A DNA stretch of 36,891 bases from Pirellulales bacterium (GTDB lineage Bacteria > Planctomycetota > Planctomycetia > Pirellulales > UBA7805), in NCBI GenBank assembly GCA_030751095.1, contig JASMGX010000011.1, positions 1-36,891 of the forward strand, in the 5' to 3' direction. Below are positions 16,406-23,630 of the stretch, one piece after another. Every line of letters starts with the position of its first letter. Within the stretch, counting starts at the first letter, position 1. A program made the position numbers and the translations under genes. The notes under the pieces were generated by a model, which worked only from the letters and a program-made list of their open reading frames with translations, was not told the origin of the DNA and made no database searches.

Positions 16406-17650
16406 TCAGATTTTTTCTGATAGCACTGCTTCTGCGATCCAGGGGTCCATATCCTGAAAGATGCGATTCGCTTCGGGATGAAAGATGCGACCGATGAGCA
16501 GATCGGTCAAGTTGCCTAGATGTTCGGGATGGGCCTTGATGAATTTTCCGAAGCTGAAGCCATCGGTGTAAAAAGCAGCGATCAGTTTTCGGACCAGATT
16601 TGCCGCAGCATCGAATTGCTCGGCCCAACTGCCAAGTTGATTTGCAGAAGTGTCATTCTGGCGAAGACCTTCAATCACGCAATCGGCGGCAAGTTCTGCC
16701 GTCTTGAGAGCAAAATAGACGCCCGATGAGTATACCGGGTCGATAAAGCCATAGGCGTCGCCGACCAATACCCAGCCATCCCCCGCTGCCTGACTGGCTT
16801 TATACGAAAATTCGCGAGCCACATGAAAATCTTCGCTTCTGCAAGCTGCTACGAGTCGCTCCGAGAGGGCAGGGCAACGACGGAGTTCCTCCTCGAAGAT
16901 TGTTGCCGGTTTACCTCGTCCTTTGAATAGGTAATCGCTGTTGCCGACGACCCCGATGCTCGTAATGTCTCCAGAAAGCGGAATGAACCAGAACCATGCT
17001 TGCTTGTTTTCCGTCAGTAAGATGATCGTGGCGCCCGCATCGATTCCAGGATCCCGCTCAGCTCCCTGGTAGTATGTCCAGATCGAGCTTTTCCGCATGT
17101 TTGGGTCTTCGTTCCGAATTCCCAGGCGGTGGGCGATGAGAGACTGTTGCCCCGTCGCGTCGATGACTACCGAAGAATCAATTTCCTCGTGGGTTCCTTC
17201 TGGCGAGACAATCCGAACGCCACAGGCCCGCGAGGAATTGTTTTCAAACAACACCTCGACGACCCGGGTTTCGTCGCGACAGTCGGCACCTTTGGCTGCC
17301 GCGTTCTTAAAGAGCATATGGTCGAATTCGTCCCGAAAGACCTGCCAGGTTTGCGAGCACTCGCGCGGATCATGTTGCTGAAAATAAAAGGGTGTCGATG
17401 CCTGCCCTTTAGGGCTCACGAACTGGACACTTTGTTTTATTGGATGACTGCTTGCTTTGAGTTGGTCCAGGACCCCGAGGCGTTTCAACGGCCAGTAAGT
17501 TTCGGGCATGAGCGATTCACCTATGTGAAAACGCGGCATTTTTTCGCGCTCCAGCAGCAGGGTTTTGAAACCTGCTTCTGCCACCAGCGTAGCGGCTGCT
17601 GAGCCTGCCGGGCCGGCACCAAGAACGACACAGTCAAAGGAGTCAGGCAT
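16406..17650 (-). CDS. FAD-dependent oxidoreductase, flavin-halogenase-like
   Basis: 414 residues with an N-terminal FAD Rossmann motif (VVLGAGPAGSAAATLVAEAG), RFHIGESLMP at 40-49, and GDAYGFIDPVYSSGV at 297-311. Two features match flavin-dependent halogenases of the phenol/pyrrole type: W219-F-W221-F-I-P224 (the WxWxIP motif) and K72 in HPIKQSVQF, where halogenases carry the lysine that handles hypohalous acid. Geranylgeranyl-reductase-like enzymes share the fold and the RFHIGES and GDAxGFIDP parts but not usually WxWxIP. Halogenation of an aromatic ring, or another flavin oxidation or reduction, are therefore both possible. It is the last gene of the cyclase run, 80 bases after the chorismate-lyase-like gene. 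An A6 run just before the stop may hide a frameshift that removes a C-terminal tail. Confidence 0.88.
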   Translation of the reverse strand: MPDSFDCVVLGAGPAGSAAATLVAEAGFKTLLLEREKMPRFHIGESLMPETYWPLKRLGVLDQLKASSHPIKQSVQFVSPKGQASTPFYFQQHDPRECSQTWQVFRDEFDHMLFKNAAAKGADCRDETRVVEVLFENNSSRACGVRIVSPEGTHEEIDSSVVIDATGQQSLIAHRLGIRNEDPNMRKSSIWTYYQGAERDPGIDAGATIILLTENKQAWFWFIPLSGDITSIGVVGNSDYLFKGRGKPATIFEEELRRCPALSERLVAACRSEDFHVAREFSYKASQAAGDGWVLVGDAYGFIDPVYSSGVYFALKTAELAADCVIEGLRQNDTSANQLGSWAEQFDAAANLVRKLIAAFYTDGFSFGKFIKAHPEHLGNLTDLLIGRIFHPEANRIFQDMDPWIAEAVLSEKI

Positions 17651-17729
17651 TGGTAAGGTGTTCCAACGGATTAATGAAACCGCGACAACTCTATTTTAGG
17701 GACAATTGTTTTATCTGACCAGTAAACGA

Positions 17730-18275
17730 TCAACGCACGGGCGCGACAATTTCAACCACATCGACCGCTCGCAGGCCGTCCAGATCAATGGTAGCGGTAC
17801 GGCCAAAGGTGCTTTCCCCCTTCTGGCATTTGAAAGCTTGCCTCAAATCCTCACCGGGAACGATTTTCCAGAGTTGGTCGAGATGAACGGCCCGCAGTAC
17901 GTTGTGTCGTACAAGGATGCGGCCCAAAGGCCGCGTCTGCTGTTCGATTTCGTTCCGAACCGCCTCAGAGAGGAGAGCCATGTTGACCCGCACAATGCCG
18001 AATTGTACGACTGCGCGATCACTTTGACGGCGGAGGAGAATTTTACGGGCATAATCATCCCCGGTCGCAGTTACATTGAGAACTTCTACATCGACAATGC
18101 TTTCGTGGTGTGCCTCCATGGCTACGGTCATGTGCTCTTCATGACAAAGCAATCGCCGGTATGTCTCAGGCATCTCGGACGCTGTTATCGAAGTGATCTC
18201 TCCGAATGAAGTAGCGTCGTTGTAGAAGAGGGATACCAGAGCAGAAAGATCAGGTTTGTGGAATTGCGTTGGCAC
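17730..18275 (-). CDS. chorismate-lyase-like protein (UbiC/UTRA fold)
   Basis: 181 residues, no signal peptide. The pattern RRLLCHEEHMTVAMEAHH, DYARKILLRRQSDRAVVQFGIVRVN and RPLGRILVRHN resembles chorismate pyruvate-lyases: a conserved arginine in the YxR region, alternating beta strands, and a PLGxIL turn. UbiC releases pyruvate from chorismate to give 4-hydroxybenzoate. The match is by pattern only, so a related fold with another ligand is possible. The start is a GTG at 18275 with GAGATAA just upstream; it overlaps the end of the fused prenyl synthase gene by 26 bases, indicating coupling. Its neighbours suggest that an aromatic acid made here could be used by the flavoprotein or joined to an isoprenoid, which is inference. 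Confidence 0.55.
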   Translation of the reverse strand: MPTQFHKPDLSALVSLFYNDATSFGEITSITASEMPETYRRLLCHEEHMTVAMEAHHESIVDVEVLNVTATGDDYARKILLRRQSDRAVVQFGIVRVNMALLSEAVRNEIEQQTRPLGRILVRHNVLRAVHLDQLWKIVPGEDLRQAFKCQKGESTFGRTATIDLDGLRAVDVVEIVAPVR

Positions 18276-20082
18276 TTATCTCAATGACCGGTGTTTCGGG
18301 AAGGGTGGGGTTGCCTCGATATAAAACGGTATCAATCAGATAGTACAACAGACGACGGAAACTCTCCGGTCGAATGTTCTCGGCAATGTCTTCGGCTCGC
18401 TGTTGGTATTTATCGACCAATTGTGCGGCCTTATGGAAAACATCTGCCTCGCGATACAACTCGCTGACGCGAGCCACAAGTATCTCGGTCGGCGGGCCGT
18501 TTTCGAAGAGATCCAAGAACTCCTTTTGTTCATCGGTCGGCAATGATTCCAATGCCAGTGCCCAAAGCAGGGTGGGCCGTTTACCAAGCACATCAGTGCC
18601 AGCGGTCAACTTGTTGTCGGCATCACCCGTCCAGTCCTTCAAATCATTAAGTATTTGAAATGCAATTCCAAGGTGCTGGGCAAATTGCTTGATCGGTTTT
18701 TTGTACTGGTCGAGAGAGCTTGCAAGTCTCAGTCCCGCAAGCAGTGCGGCTTCAAAAGCGGGCGCGGTTTTCAAAGCATATATTTTTAAGACATCAATCG
18801 GTTGGAGTAATCGCCGCCGCCCATCACGCCACATCAGTTCGGCTCCCTGGCCTTCGGAGAGACGCATGTGGGCGTCGGACAGGACATCCAGAATTTCAGC
18901 AGCAACCTGATGGCCCAAATGTTCTGCATCTTGACTAACGAGCCGATAGCCGAGTCCAATCAGGTAATCACCAACATTGATCGCCGTTGGCGTACCATGT
19001 TGACGATGCAGGGTTTCCACACCGTAGCGGTAGAGGTCATCATCTTCGATGTCGTCATGGACAAGTGATGCTTTATGAAATGTTTCGATTGACATTGCCG
19101 TGCGGCGTACGGCATCGGAAAACTGATCGCAATAGCTGGCCCCATCCGGCAGTGTGGCACGCCCTTGCTGCAACGCGTCGTAGGTTGCCAGAGTGATGAA
19201 TGGCCGGGAATGTTTGCCGCCACGAGTGAGAAAATCGTAGGCGATTGCTTCGGTACAGGCGACCGGATCGATGTTTGTCGTGCCCTGGCCATTGACATCT
19301 TCTAAACGGGGGCCTGCACGCAGACGGGGCGCAAGTCTTTCTAATTGTTCAACATTGAAAAGTTTTCCCGCGGCTCTGATCAAGTGCAAGTAGCTGCGGG
19401 TCTGAATCTTTGGTTGTGGCTTCTCCGTCAGAATCATTTCTGCCAGCCAGTCTTCGTCCATGGATGTGTTACGACAGTCATTGGAATGGAGTGGCACTGC
19501 CATACAGGGAATGCCGGCAAGCAGTACCTTGTCGATCGCCTTTTCCAACACATTCAGACAGGCAACGCCTACAATCGCATCGACATAACCGCCCACGATG
19601 ATTTTCATCACGAGTGGAGAGCCTTCCGCGATGAGAACCTTGTAGCCGAGATCCTCAGCTTTGGCTCGGAAATCGGCGATGCTACAGGCACCACATGTAC
19701 TACAGTCGAGACCAAGTTCGTCGTATTCAGCAGGACAGCCTTGAGCATGCTTCAGACAATGGGGCAGCAGCAACAGTCGACGGGAAAAAGGAGTCGCTGC
19801 CACCTGGTCCCGCCAGAATTCGGATGAAAGCACCACCATTGTCCAACCGACGTACCCTTCCGGCTCTCCCAGCTGAGCGAGGATGTCTCGTGCGATGGTT
19901 TCCAATTCTTCTTTGGAAAGCAGGTTCGACCTGTCAAGTTGGTCGACAGCTCTCAGGCAGCATTCCCGAATCCGTTCGCGCAACTTGCGCGTTTTGGGGA
20001 CTTGCTTGAGGTGGCTCGTTTTGCGTCGACCCGGTTGTTTTTGGGGGACCGCGGGGTCCGATTCACTTGAGGACAGTACCAA
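18250..20082 (-). CDS. DUF116 domain fused to isoprenyl diphosphate synthase
   Basis: 610 residues in two parts. Residues about 35-225 are a DUF116-like domain with clustered cysteines at 109, 116, 127, 130 and 133 (LPHCLKHAQGCP, DCSTCGACSIADF) and further cysteines at 175, 193 and 203, suggesting a metal or Fe-S site. Residues about 230-610 are a trans-isoprenyl diphosphate synthase: GGKHSRP at 288-294, first Asp-rich motif DDIED at 343-347, and a variant second motif NDLKD at 479-483. The residues before the first motif are small (Ala338, Ser339), which in this family usually permits products of C20 or longer. RYG at 352-354 replaces the usual RRG. The start is a TTG at 20082, 15 bases after the cyclase stop; a basic tail of about 30 residues comes first, and the exact start is uncertain. 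It probably supplies substrate to a cyclase. Confidence 0.88.
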   Translation of the reverse strand: MVLSSSESDPAVPQKQPGRRKTSHLKQVPKTRKLRERIRECCLRAVDQLDRSNLLSKEELETIARDILAQLGEPEGYVGWTMVVLSSEFWRDQVAATPFSRRLLLLPHCLKHAQGCPAEYDELGLDCSTCGACSIADFRAKAEDLGYKVLIAEGSPLVMKIIVGGYVDAIVGVACLNVLEKAIDKVLLAGIPCMAVPLHSNDCRNTSMDEDWLAEMILTEKPQPKIQTRSYLHLIRAAGKLFNVEQLERLAPRLRAGPRLEDVNGQGTTNIDPVACTEAIAYDFLTRGGKHSRPFITLATYDALQQGRATLPDGASYCDQFSDAVRRTAMSIETFHKASLVHDDIEDDDLYRYGVETLHRQHGTPTAINVGDYLIGLGYRLVSQDAEHLGHQVAAEILDVLSDAHMRLSEGQGAELMWRDGRRRLLQPIDVLKIYALKTAPAFEAALLAGLRLASSLDQYKKPIKQFAQHLGIAFQILNDLKDWTGDADNKLTAGTDVLGKRPTLLWALALESLPTDEQKEFLDLFENGPPTEILVARVSELYREADVFHKAAQLVDKYQQRAEDIAENIRPESFRRLLYYLIDTVLYRGNPTLPETPVIEISANAIPQT

Positions 20083-20097
20083 GATTTCGCTCGTTTC

Positions 20098-22206
20098 TTA
20101 GGTGGGAGCCGCATCGGAAATGCGATCGCGGGCAGTGCCGTATTGGGGTTCGAGATGTGGTGAAAAAGCTTGGATGGCACGCGCTAGTGCGGAGGTAGCA
20201 AAAACCAATGGATACAACCTCTCATAATACCAAAGCTTCGCAAAGTACAAACCGATCGGTGAGGCGATCTCGTGGGAATTACGTTCAATTGCATCGGTCA
20301 GCCATGCAAGTCCTTTGTGAACCATATGTTGCACAGATGGGTCGCTATCAAACTCAGGATGGCTCAAGAGAGCTTCGATTGCCAATGCCGTTTCTTCGAT
20401 GCTGGAAGAACGGTGTGGGGATCCTTTGGTGATGTGCCGCCCGCTCCCTCCCCAGCCGCCTCCGATGTCCTGTGCAGCCAAGAGCCACTTAAAACCACTC
20501 AAGGCCTGCTCGCTTTGTACTTTTCCTATATCGCGGTAGGCCATCAAAACTCGGGCGGTACCGTAGAAAGGGTTGGTTTGATCCTGCTGGGATTCATTGC
20601 CAAACCAGAGTGGAACCCAACTGCCATCGTCACATTGCGCCAGCTTCAGAAATTCGAGCCCGCGTTCAATCGCTGTGAGAATGTTCCTCGCTCGTAGCTC
20701 ACGATCTAGAGTCGGCCGGCCTTCTATGGAATCAAAATGTTTGTACCAAGCATAAAGAGCACGAATTGCATGAGCCGTCAAATCGCTGCCACTGCGATCG
20801 AAAGGAAGTTTGCCCCAGCCCCGACAGAAAGTGGGCCACCCCCCATCATCATTTTGTACATTAAGAAGCCAATCAATACCCGCAGTAACAGCCGTAGAAA
20901 TTTGTTCACTCATCGGTGTCCCTTTGAGAGAAACGTGGCGACGGCCGATCGCCGAGAGCGCCAGCAATACTCCAGCTGTGTCATCTGCATCCGGCACGCC
21001 ACCGCTCAGATCGGTCCAAGCCCAACCACCCGGGGAAGCCCCTGTATAGGGGTGCTTTTGCAAGTGCTGCTGCTTTAGCAACCATTCTTCACAATCAAGT
21101 TCATCGAGGTTTTCACCGTCCACGGCCAATGCGTTGACACTGAGACTCGTCACCCAGACCGACAAATTAGAATCGATCGGCCAACTGCCATCTGTACGGA
21201 CCGAATGCATGAGAAACCGCAATGCCGCTTTGACGATGGGGTGATCTGCATATCCAGCAGATGCCAGGCCCATAGCAATAAAACTGGTAAGTGGCACAGC
21301 TTCAAGAAAACCGCCACTTGCCGGTTGCATCGTTTCAATACGTTGTATTGCTCTGTCAGCCAATTTTTTTCGCAGGTATCTGAAAATCGGATTGAGGGGA
21401 GGGGCATGGGAAAAACGGACTATCCCAATTGCCACAAGAGCAGGAATGGCATAACTGACAACCGGGAGCCGCAAGAGGCGATGGGTCCATTGTGGCAGGC
21501 ACGACAATTCAAACGGTAAGGCAGGAACCCGGCGCCACGGAATTAAACCGGCCAATGCGCAGTTGGCGAGGATTGGAACAGCAAATGTTTTGTCTCGGCC
21601 GTAGCGATGTCGCAATCCACGAATACCTCCGTGTTGACGGATATATTCATCTGCCCTCGGTAGCATGTTTTCCGGATGCGCGGGTACTCCAGTCATTTGG
21701 AACGCGGCGCGGATTAGCATGGTGGCGGCAATATTCGATTTGCTTCGATCGGTATCTCCCCAGCCTCCATCTTCATTCTGCTGTGTGGCCAGATGATGGA
21801 GGCCCGCCAATATTAACAGGCGAATTTTTGCCGCCGCATCTTCATCGAGACATTTTTTTCGCTGCATTTCTTGTTCGCAAGTTACCAATGCGCTGATCGC
21901 CGTTGCCGTAGCGAGCGCAGAACTGGAAAGCTCGCCTTTCCAGTGACCCGGCGGCGCGCAGGCCGAGAGAAGATCGGCCCGTACTGTCTTGTACGCGTTA
22001 AGAAGTCTTTCGACCATGTATGCCAGTGGTGCTATAGAAAGTGGCGACTCTGTTTGTCTTGTCTGTCGTGAGGAAGAAGGCTCCACCAGTCGAGTTATCC
22101 ACTGTAAACACTCGCCTGAGCACTGTCGAGATAGTAGGGCAAGGATCCCTGACGATACGGTTTTCTCCCGGTATAATTGGGATAGTTTGCCAAGTCGGCT
22201 CATCAT
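20098..22206 (-). CDS. squalene-hopene-cyclase-like class II terpene cyclase
   Basis: Up to 702 residues of alpha-alpha barrel repeats. The class II acid motif DxDD is intact (PDADDTAGVLLAL, D406-A-D-D409), preceded by GGWAWTDLSGG as in squalene-hopene cyclases, and QW-type motifs recur (QQNEDGGWGDT, QNDDGGWPTF, QCDDGSWVPLW, GGGWGGSG). Class II cyclases protonate a linear isoprenoid and fold it into rings; hopene from squalene is the common bacterial case, but other chains are used by some relatives. No squalene synthase gene is present here. The ATG pair at 22206/22203 is the furthest possible start (an in-frame stop lies just upstream). Residues 1-63 do not look like the family, and a start at 22017 (MVERLLNAYK) is a real alternative. 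It heads the run cyclase, DUF116 fusion, chorismate-lyase-like, flavoprotein. Confidence 0.88.
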   Translation of the reverse strand: MMSRLGKLSQLYREKTVSSGILALLSRQCSGECLQWITRLVEPSSSRQTRQTESPLSIAPLAYMVERLLNAYKTVRADLLSACAPPGHWKGELSSSALATATAISALVTCEQEMQRKKCLDEDAAAKIRLLILAGLHHLATQQNEDGGWGDTDRSKSNIAATMLIRAAFQMTGVPAHPENMLPRADEYIRQHGGIRGLRHRYGRDKTFAVPILANCALAGLIPWRRVPALPFELSCLPQWTHRLLRLPVVSYAIPALVAIGIVRFSHAPPLNPIFRYLRKKLADRAIQRIETMQPASGGFLEAVPLTSFIAMGLASAGYADHPIVKAALRFLMHSVRTDGSWPIDSNLSVWVTSLSVNALAVDGENLDELDCEEWLLKQQHLQKHPYTGASPGGWAWTDLSGGVPDADDTAGVLLALSAIGRRHVSLKGTPMSEQISTAVTAGIDWLLNVQNDDGGWPTFCRGWGKLPFDRSGSDLTAHAIRALYAWYKHFDSIEGRPTLDRELRARNILTAIERGLEFLKLAQCDDGSWVPLWFGNESQQDQTNPFYGTARVLMAYRDIGKVQSEQALSGFKWLLAAQDIGGGWGGSGRHITKGSPHRSSSIEETALAIEALLSHPEFDSDPSVQHMVHKGLAWLTDAIERNSHEIASPIGLYFAKLWYYERLYPLVFATSALARAIQAFSPHLEPQYGTARDRISDAAPT

Positions 22207-22256
22207 TCGACACTGTCGTTTACCTCAGACCGCAACCAACGGGATTCTTAGACGCG
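22207..22256. promoter_or_regulatory. short divergent intergenic region
   Basis: Only 50 bases separate the furthest cyclase start from the radical SAM start. If the cyclase really starts at 22017, the divergent control region widens to about 240 bases. A GAGG lies on the minus strand, too far (about 16 bases) from the 22206 ATG for a normal ribosome site. No clear promoter hexamers stand out; the divergent arrangement itself suggests shared control. Confidence 0.35.
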
Positions 22257-23543
22257 ATGTATCTACGGATGGCCAAACGTGTACTCTTTGAGACCAACAA
22301 GCGCCTGCTGTGGAAATTTATCTGGAACATGGGATTCAAGGGGATCTGCTCCGTCGAACGATTCAAACGTCGACTCAGACGGGGTGAGTATTTCCCCCCC
22401 TTTCTTTACCTTTCTATCGTCAATAGTTGTAACTTGCGGTGCCAGGGTTGCTGGGCTGATGTCACGGCCCCCCAACAAGCGATGGATGTGGAATCGGTCG
22501 ATCGTGTGATTCGTGAGGCCAAAGTACTCGGCAACAGTTTTTTCGGTATTCTCGGTGGCGAGCCATTTATGCATCCGGAACTGTTGACCATTTTAGCACG
22601 CCATCCGGATGCCTACTTCCAGGTGTTCACCAATGGGCATTTTATGACTGATGAAGTAGCCCAACAGCTGCGACGATTGGGCAACGTGACACCGCTAATC
22701 AGTATTGAGGGTAATGAGATTATCAGTGATGAGCGTCGTGGCCGTGATGGGGTTTTCAATAAAACGATGCAGGGACTCCGAAAAAGCGTTGAGCACAAAT
22801 TATTGACTGGTGTAGCAACGAGTGTTTGCCAGACTAATTTCGATGACCTCGTCAATGGAGAGTGGGTGGACCGACTGATCGATCTTGGGGTCATGTATGT
22901 ATGGTTTCATACCTATCGTCCGGTGGGCCCCGATGCCGAGCCCGCTCTGGCACTCTCAAGAGAACAGCAGCGGCGTCTGCGCCAGTTTGTTGTCGATACG
23001 CGCGCGGAGAAGCCGATCGGTGTGGTCGATGCCTACTACAATCATGACGGTGTGGCACTCTGCCCAGCAGCGACTGGCATTAGCCACCACATTAGCCCTT
23101 GGGGAGATATTGAGCCTTGTCCTATTGTACAGTTTGCCGCCGAGTCCATTCATGATTCAAAGTCGCTCTGGGATACTTTTACAGGGTCGGAATTTCTTAG
23201 TGACTTTCGCAGTCTGGCGACCTCTTCAACGAGGGGTTGTATCATTCTTGAGCGGCCTGAATTGGTAGAGCAGCTTGTCCAAAAGCATGGGGCGCGGGAT
23301 AGCACGGCGAGAAAAACTGTATCCGAAGAATTAGCAGCTATGCAACCACGCACTTCCCAATGGGATGAAGGGAATGAAATACCGGAAAGAAATTTCTTTT
23401 ACCGATTTGCTAAGAAACATTGGTTCAACGATTTTGGTGCCTACCGAAACGGGTTGCCGCTTCGTGTGAAGCCGCCAGATTCGTTGGTGCCACCATCTTC
23501 TCTGGATCCTGCGGTTCACCAAACGCGAGAAAGTGTTTCGTGA
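22257..23543 (+). CDS. radical SAM enzyme with SPASM-like C-terminal region, terpene-cluster associated
   Basis: 428 residues. The radical SAM motif C58-x3-C62-x2-C65 appears as NSCNLRCQGCW, followed by FFGILGGEPFMHPEL (the GGE motif) and an SIEG strand. The C-terminal part has CPAATGISHHISPWGDIEPC, like the auxiliary-cluster region of SPASM proteins, and another cysteine in TRGCIIL. Hopanoid cluster enzymes of the HpnH type are also radical SAM proteins encoded near cyclases, but HpnH is shorter and this N-terminal region (residues 1-45, basic, KRLLWKFIWNMGFKG) is different, so an HpnH assignment is not made. It is divergent from the cyclase gene and convergent with the ferredoxin gene. The open frame extends back to 22041 across the cyclase N-terminus; 22257 is chosen because the sequence before it is antisense in character. 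It probably modifies the cyclase product or its precursor. Confidence 0.88.
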   Translation: MYLRMAKRVLFETNKRLLWKFIWNMGFKGICSVERFKRRLRRGEYFPPFLYLSIVNSCNLRCQGCWADVTAPQQAMDVESVDRVIREAKVLGNSFFGILGGEPFMHPELLTILARHPDAYFQVFTNGHFMTDEVAQQLRRLGNVTPLISIEGNEIISDERRGRDGVFNKTMQGLRKSVEHKLLTGVATSVCQTNFDDLVNGEWVDRLIDLGVMYVWFHTYRPVGPDAEPALALSREQQRRLRQFVVDTRAEKPIGVVDAYYNHDGVALCPAATGISHHISPWGDIEPCPIVQFAAESIHDSKSLWDTFTGSEFLSDFRSLATSSTRGCIILERPELVEQLVQKHGARDSTARKTVSEELAAMQPRTSQWDEGNEIPERNFFYRFAKKHWFNDFGAYRNGLPLRVKPPDSLVPPSSLDPAVHQTRESVS

Positions 23544-23589
23544 CGCAGAGAGGGCCGGCGAAAATAACGTGTCGCACGCCGGATTGTGG

Positions 23590-23630
23590 TTTAGAGATAC
23601 TGTCGTCTAGAGATACTGTCGTTTAGAGAT
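23590..23630. repeat. 16-bp tandem duplication at a gene end
   Basis: The unit T(T/C)TAGAGATACTGTCG is present twice (23590-23605, 23606-23621) and a third partial copy follows to 23630. The ferredoxin gene stop (TAA, 23623-23625 on the minus strand) lies in the partial copy, and the 16-base spacing puts stops of the other copies in the other two minus-strand frames. An imperfectly spaced inverted repeat, CCGGCG (23555-23560) and CGCCGG (23577-23582), lies between the two convergent genes and could be a weak terminator. Confidence 0.85.

Noticed and set aside
16245-16628. Separate 127-residue gene on the minus strand
   Set aside because: Its first part is a shifted-frame shadow of the flavoprotein; only the part beyond the flavoprotein stop looks protein-like, which is better explained as a displaced C-terminus.
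20098-22206. Gene symbol shc/hpnF
   Set aside because: The cyclase motifs are good, but substrate and product are uncertain with no squalene genes in view, so the symbol was withheld.
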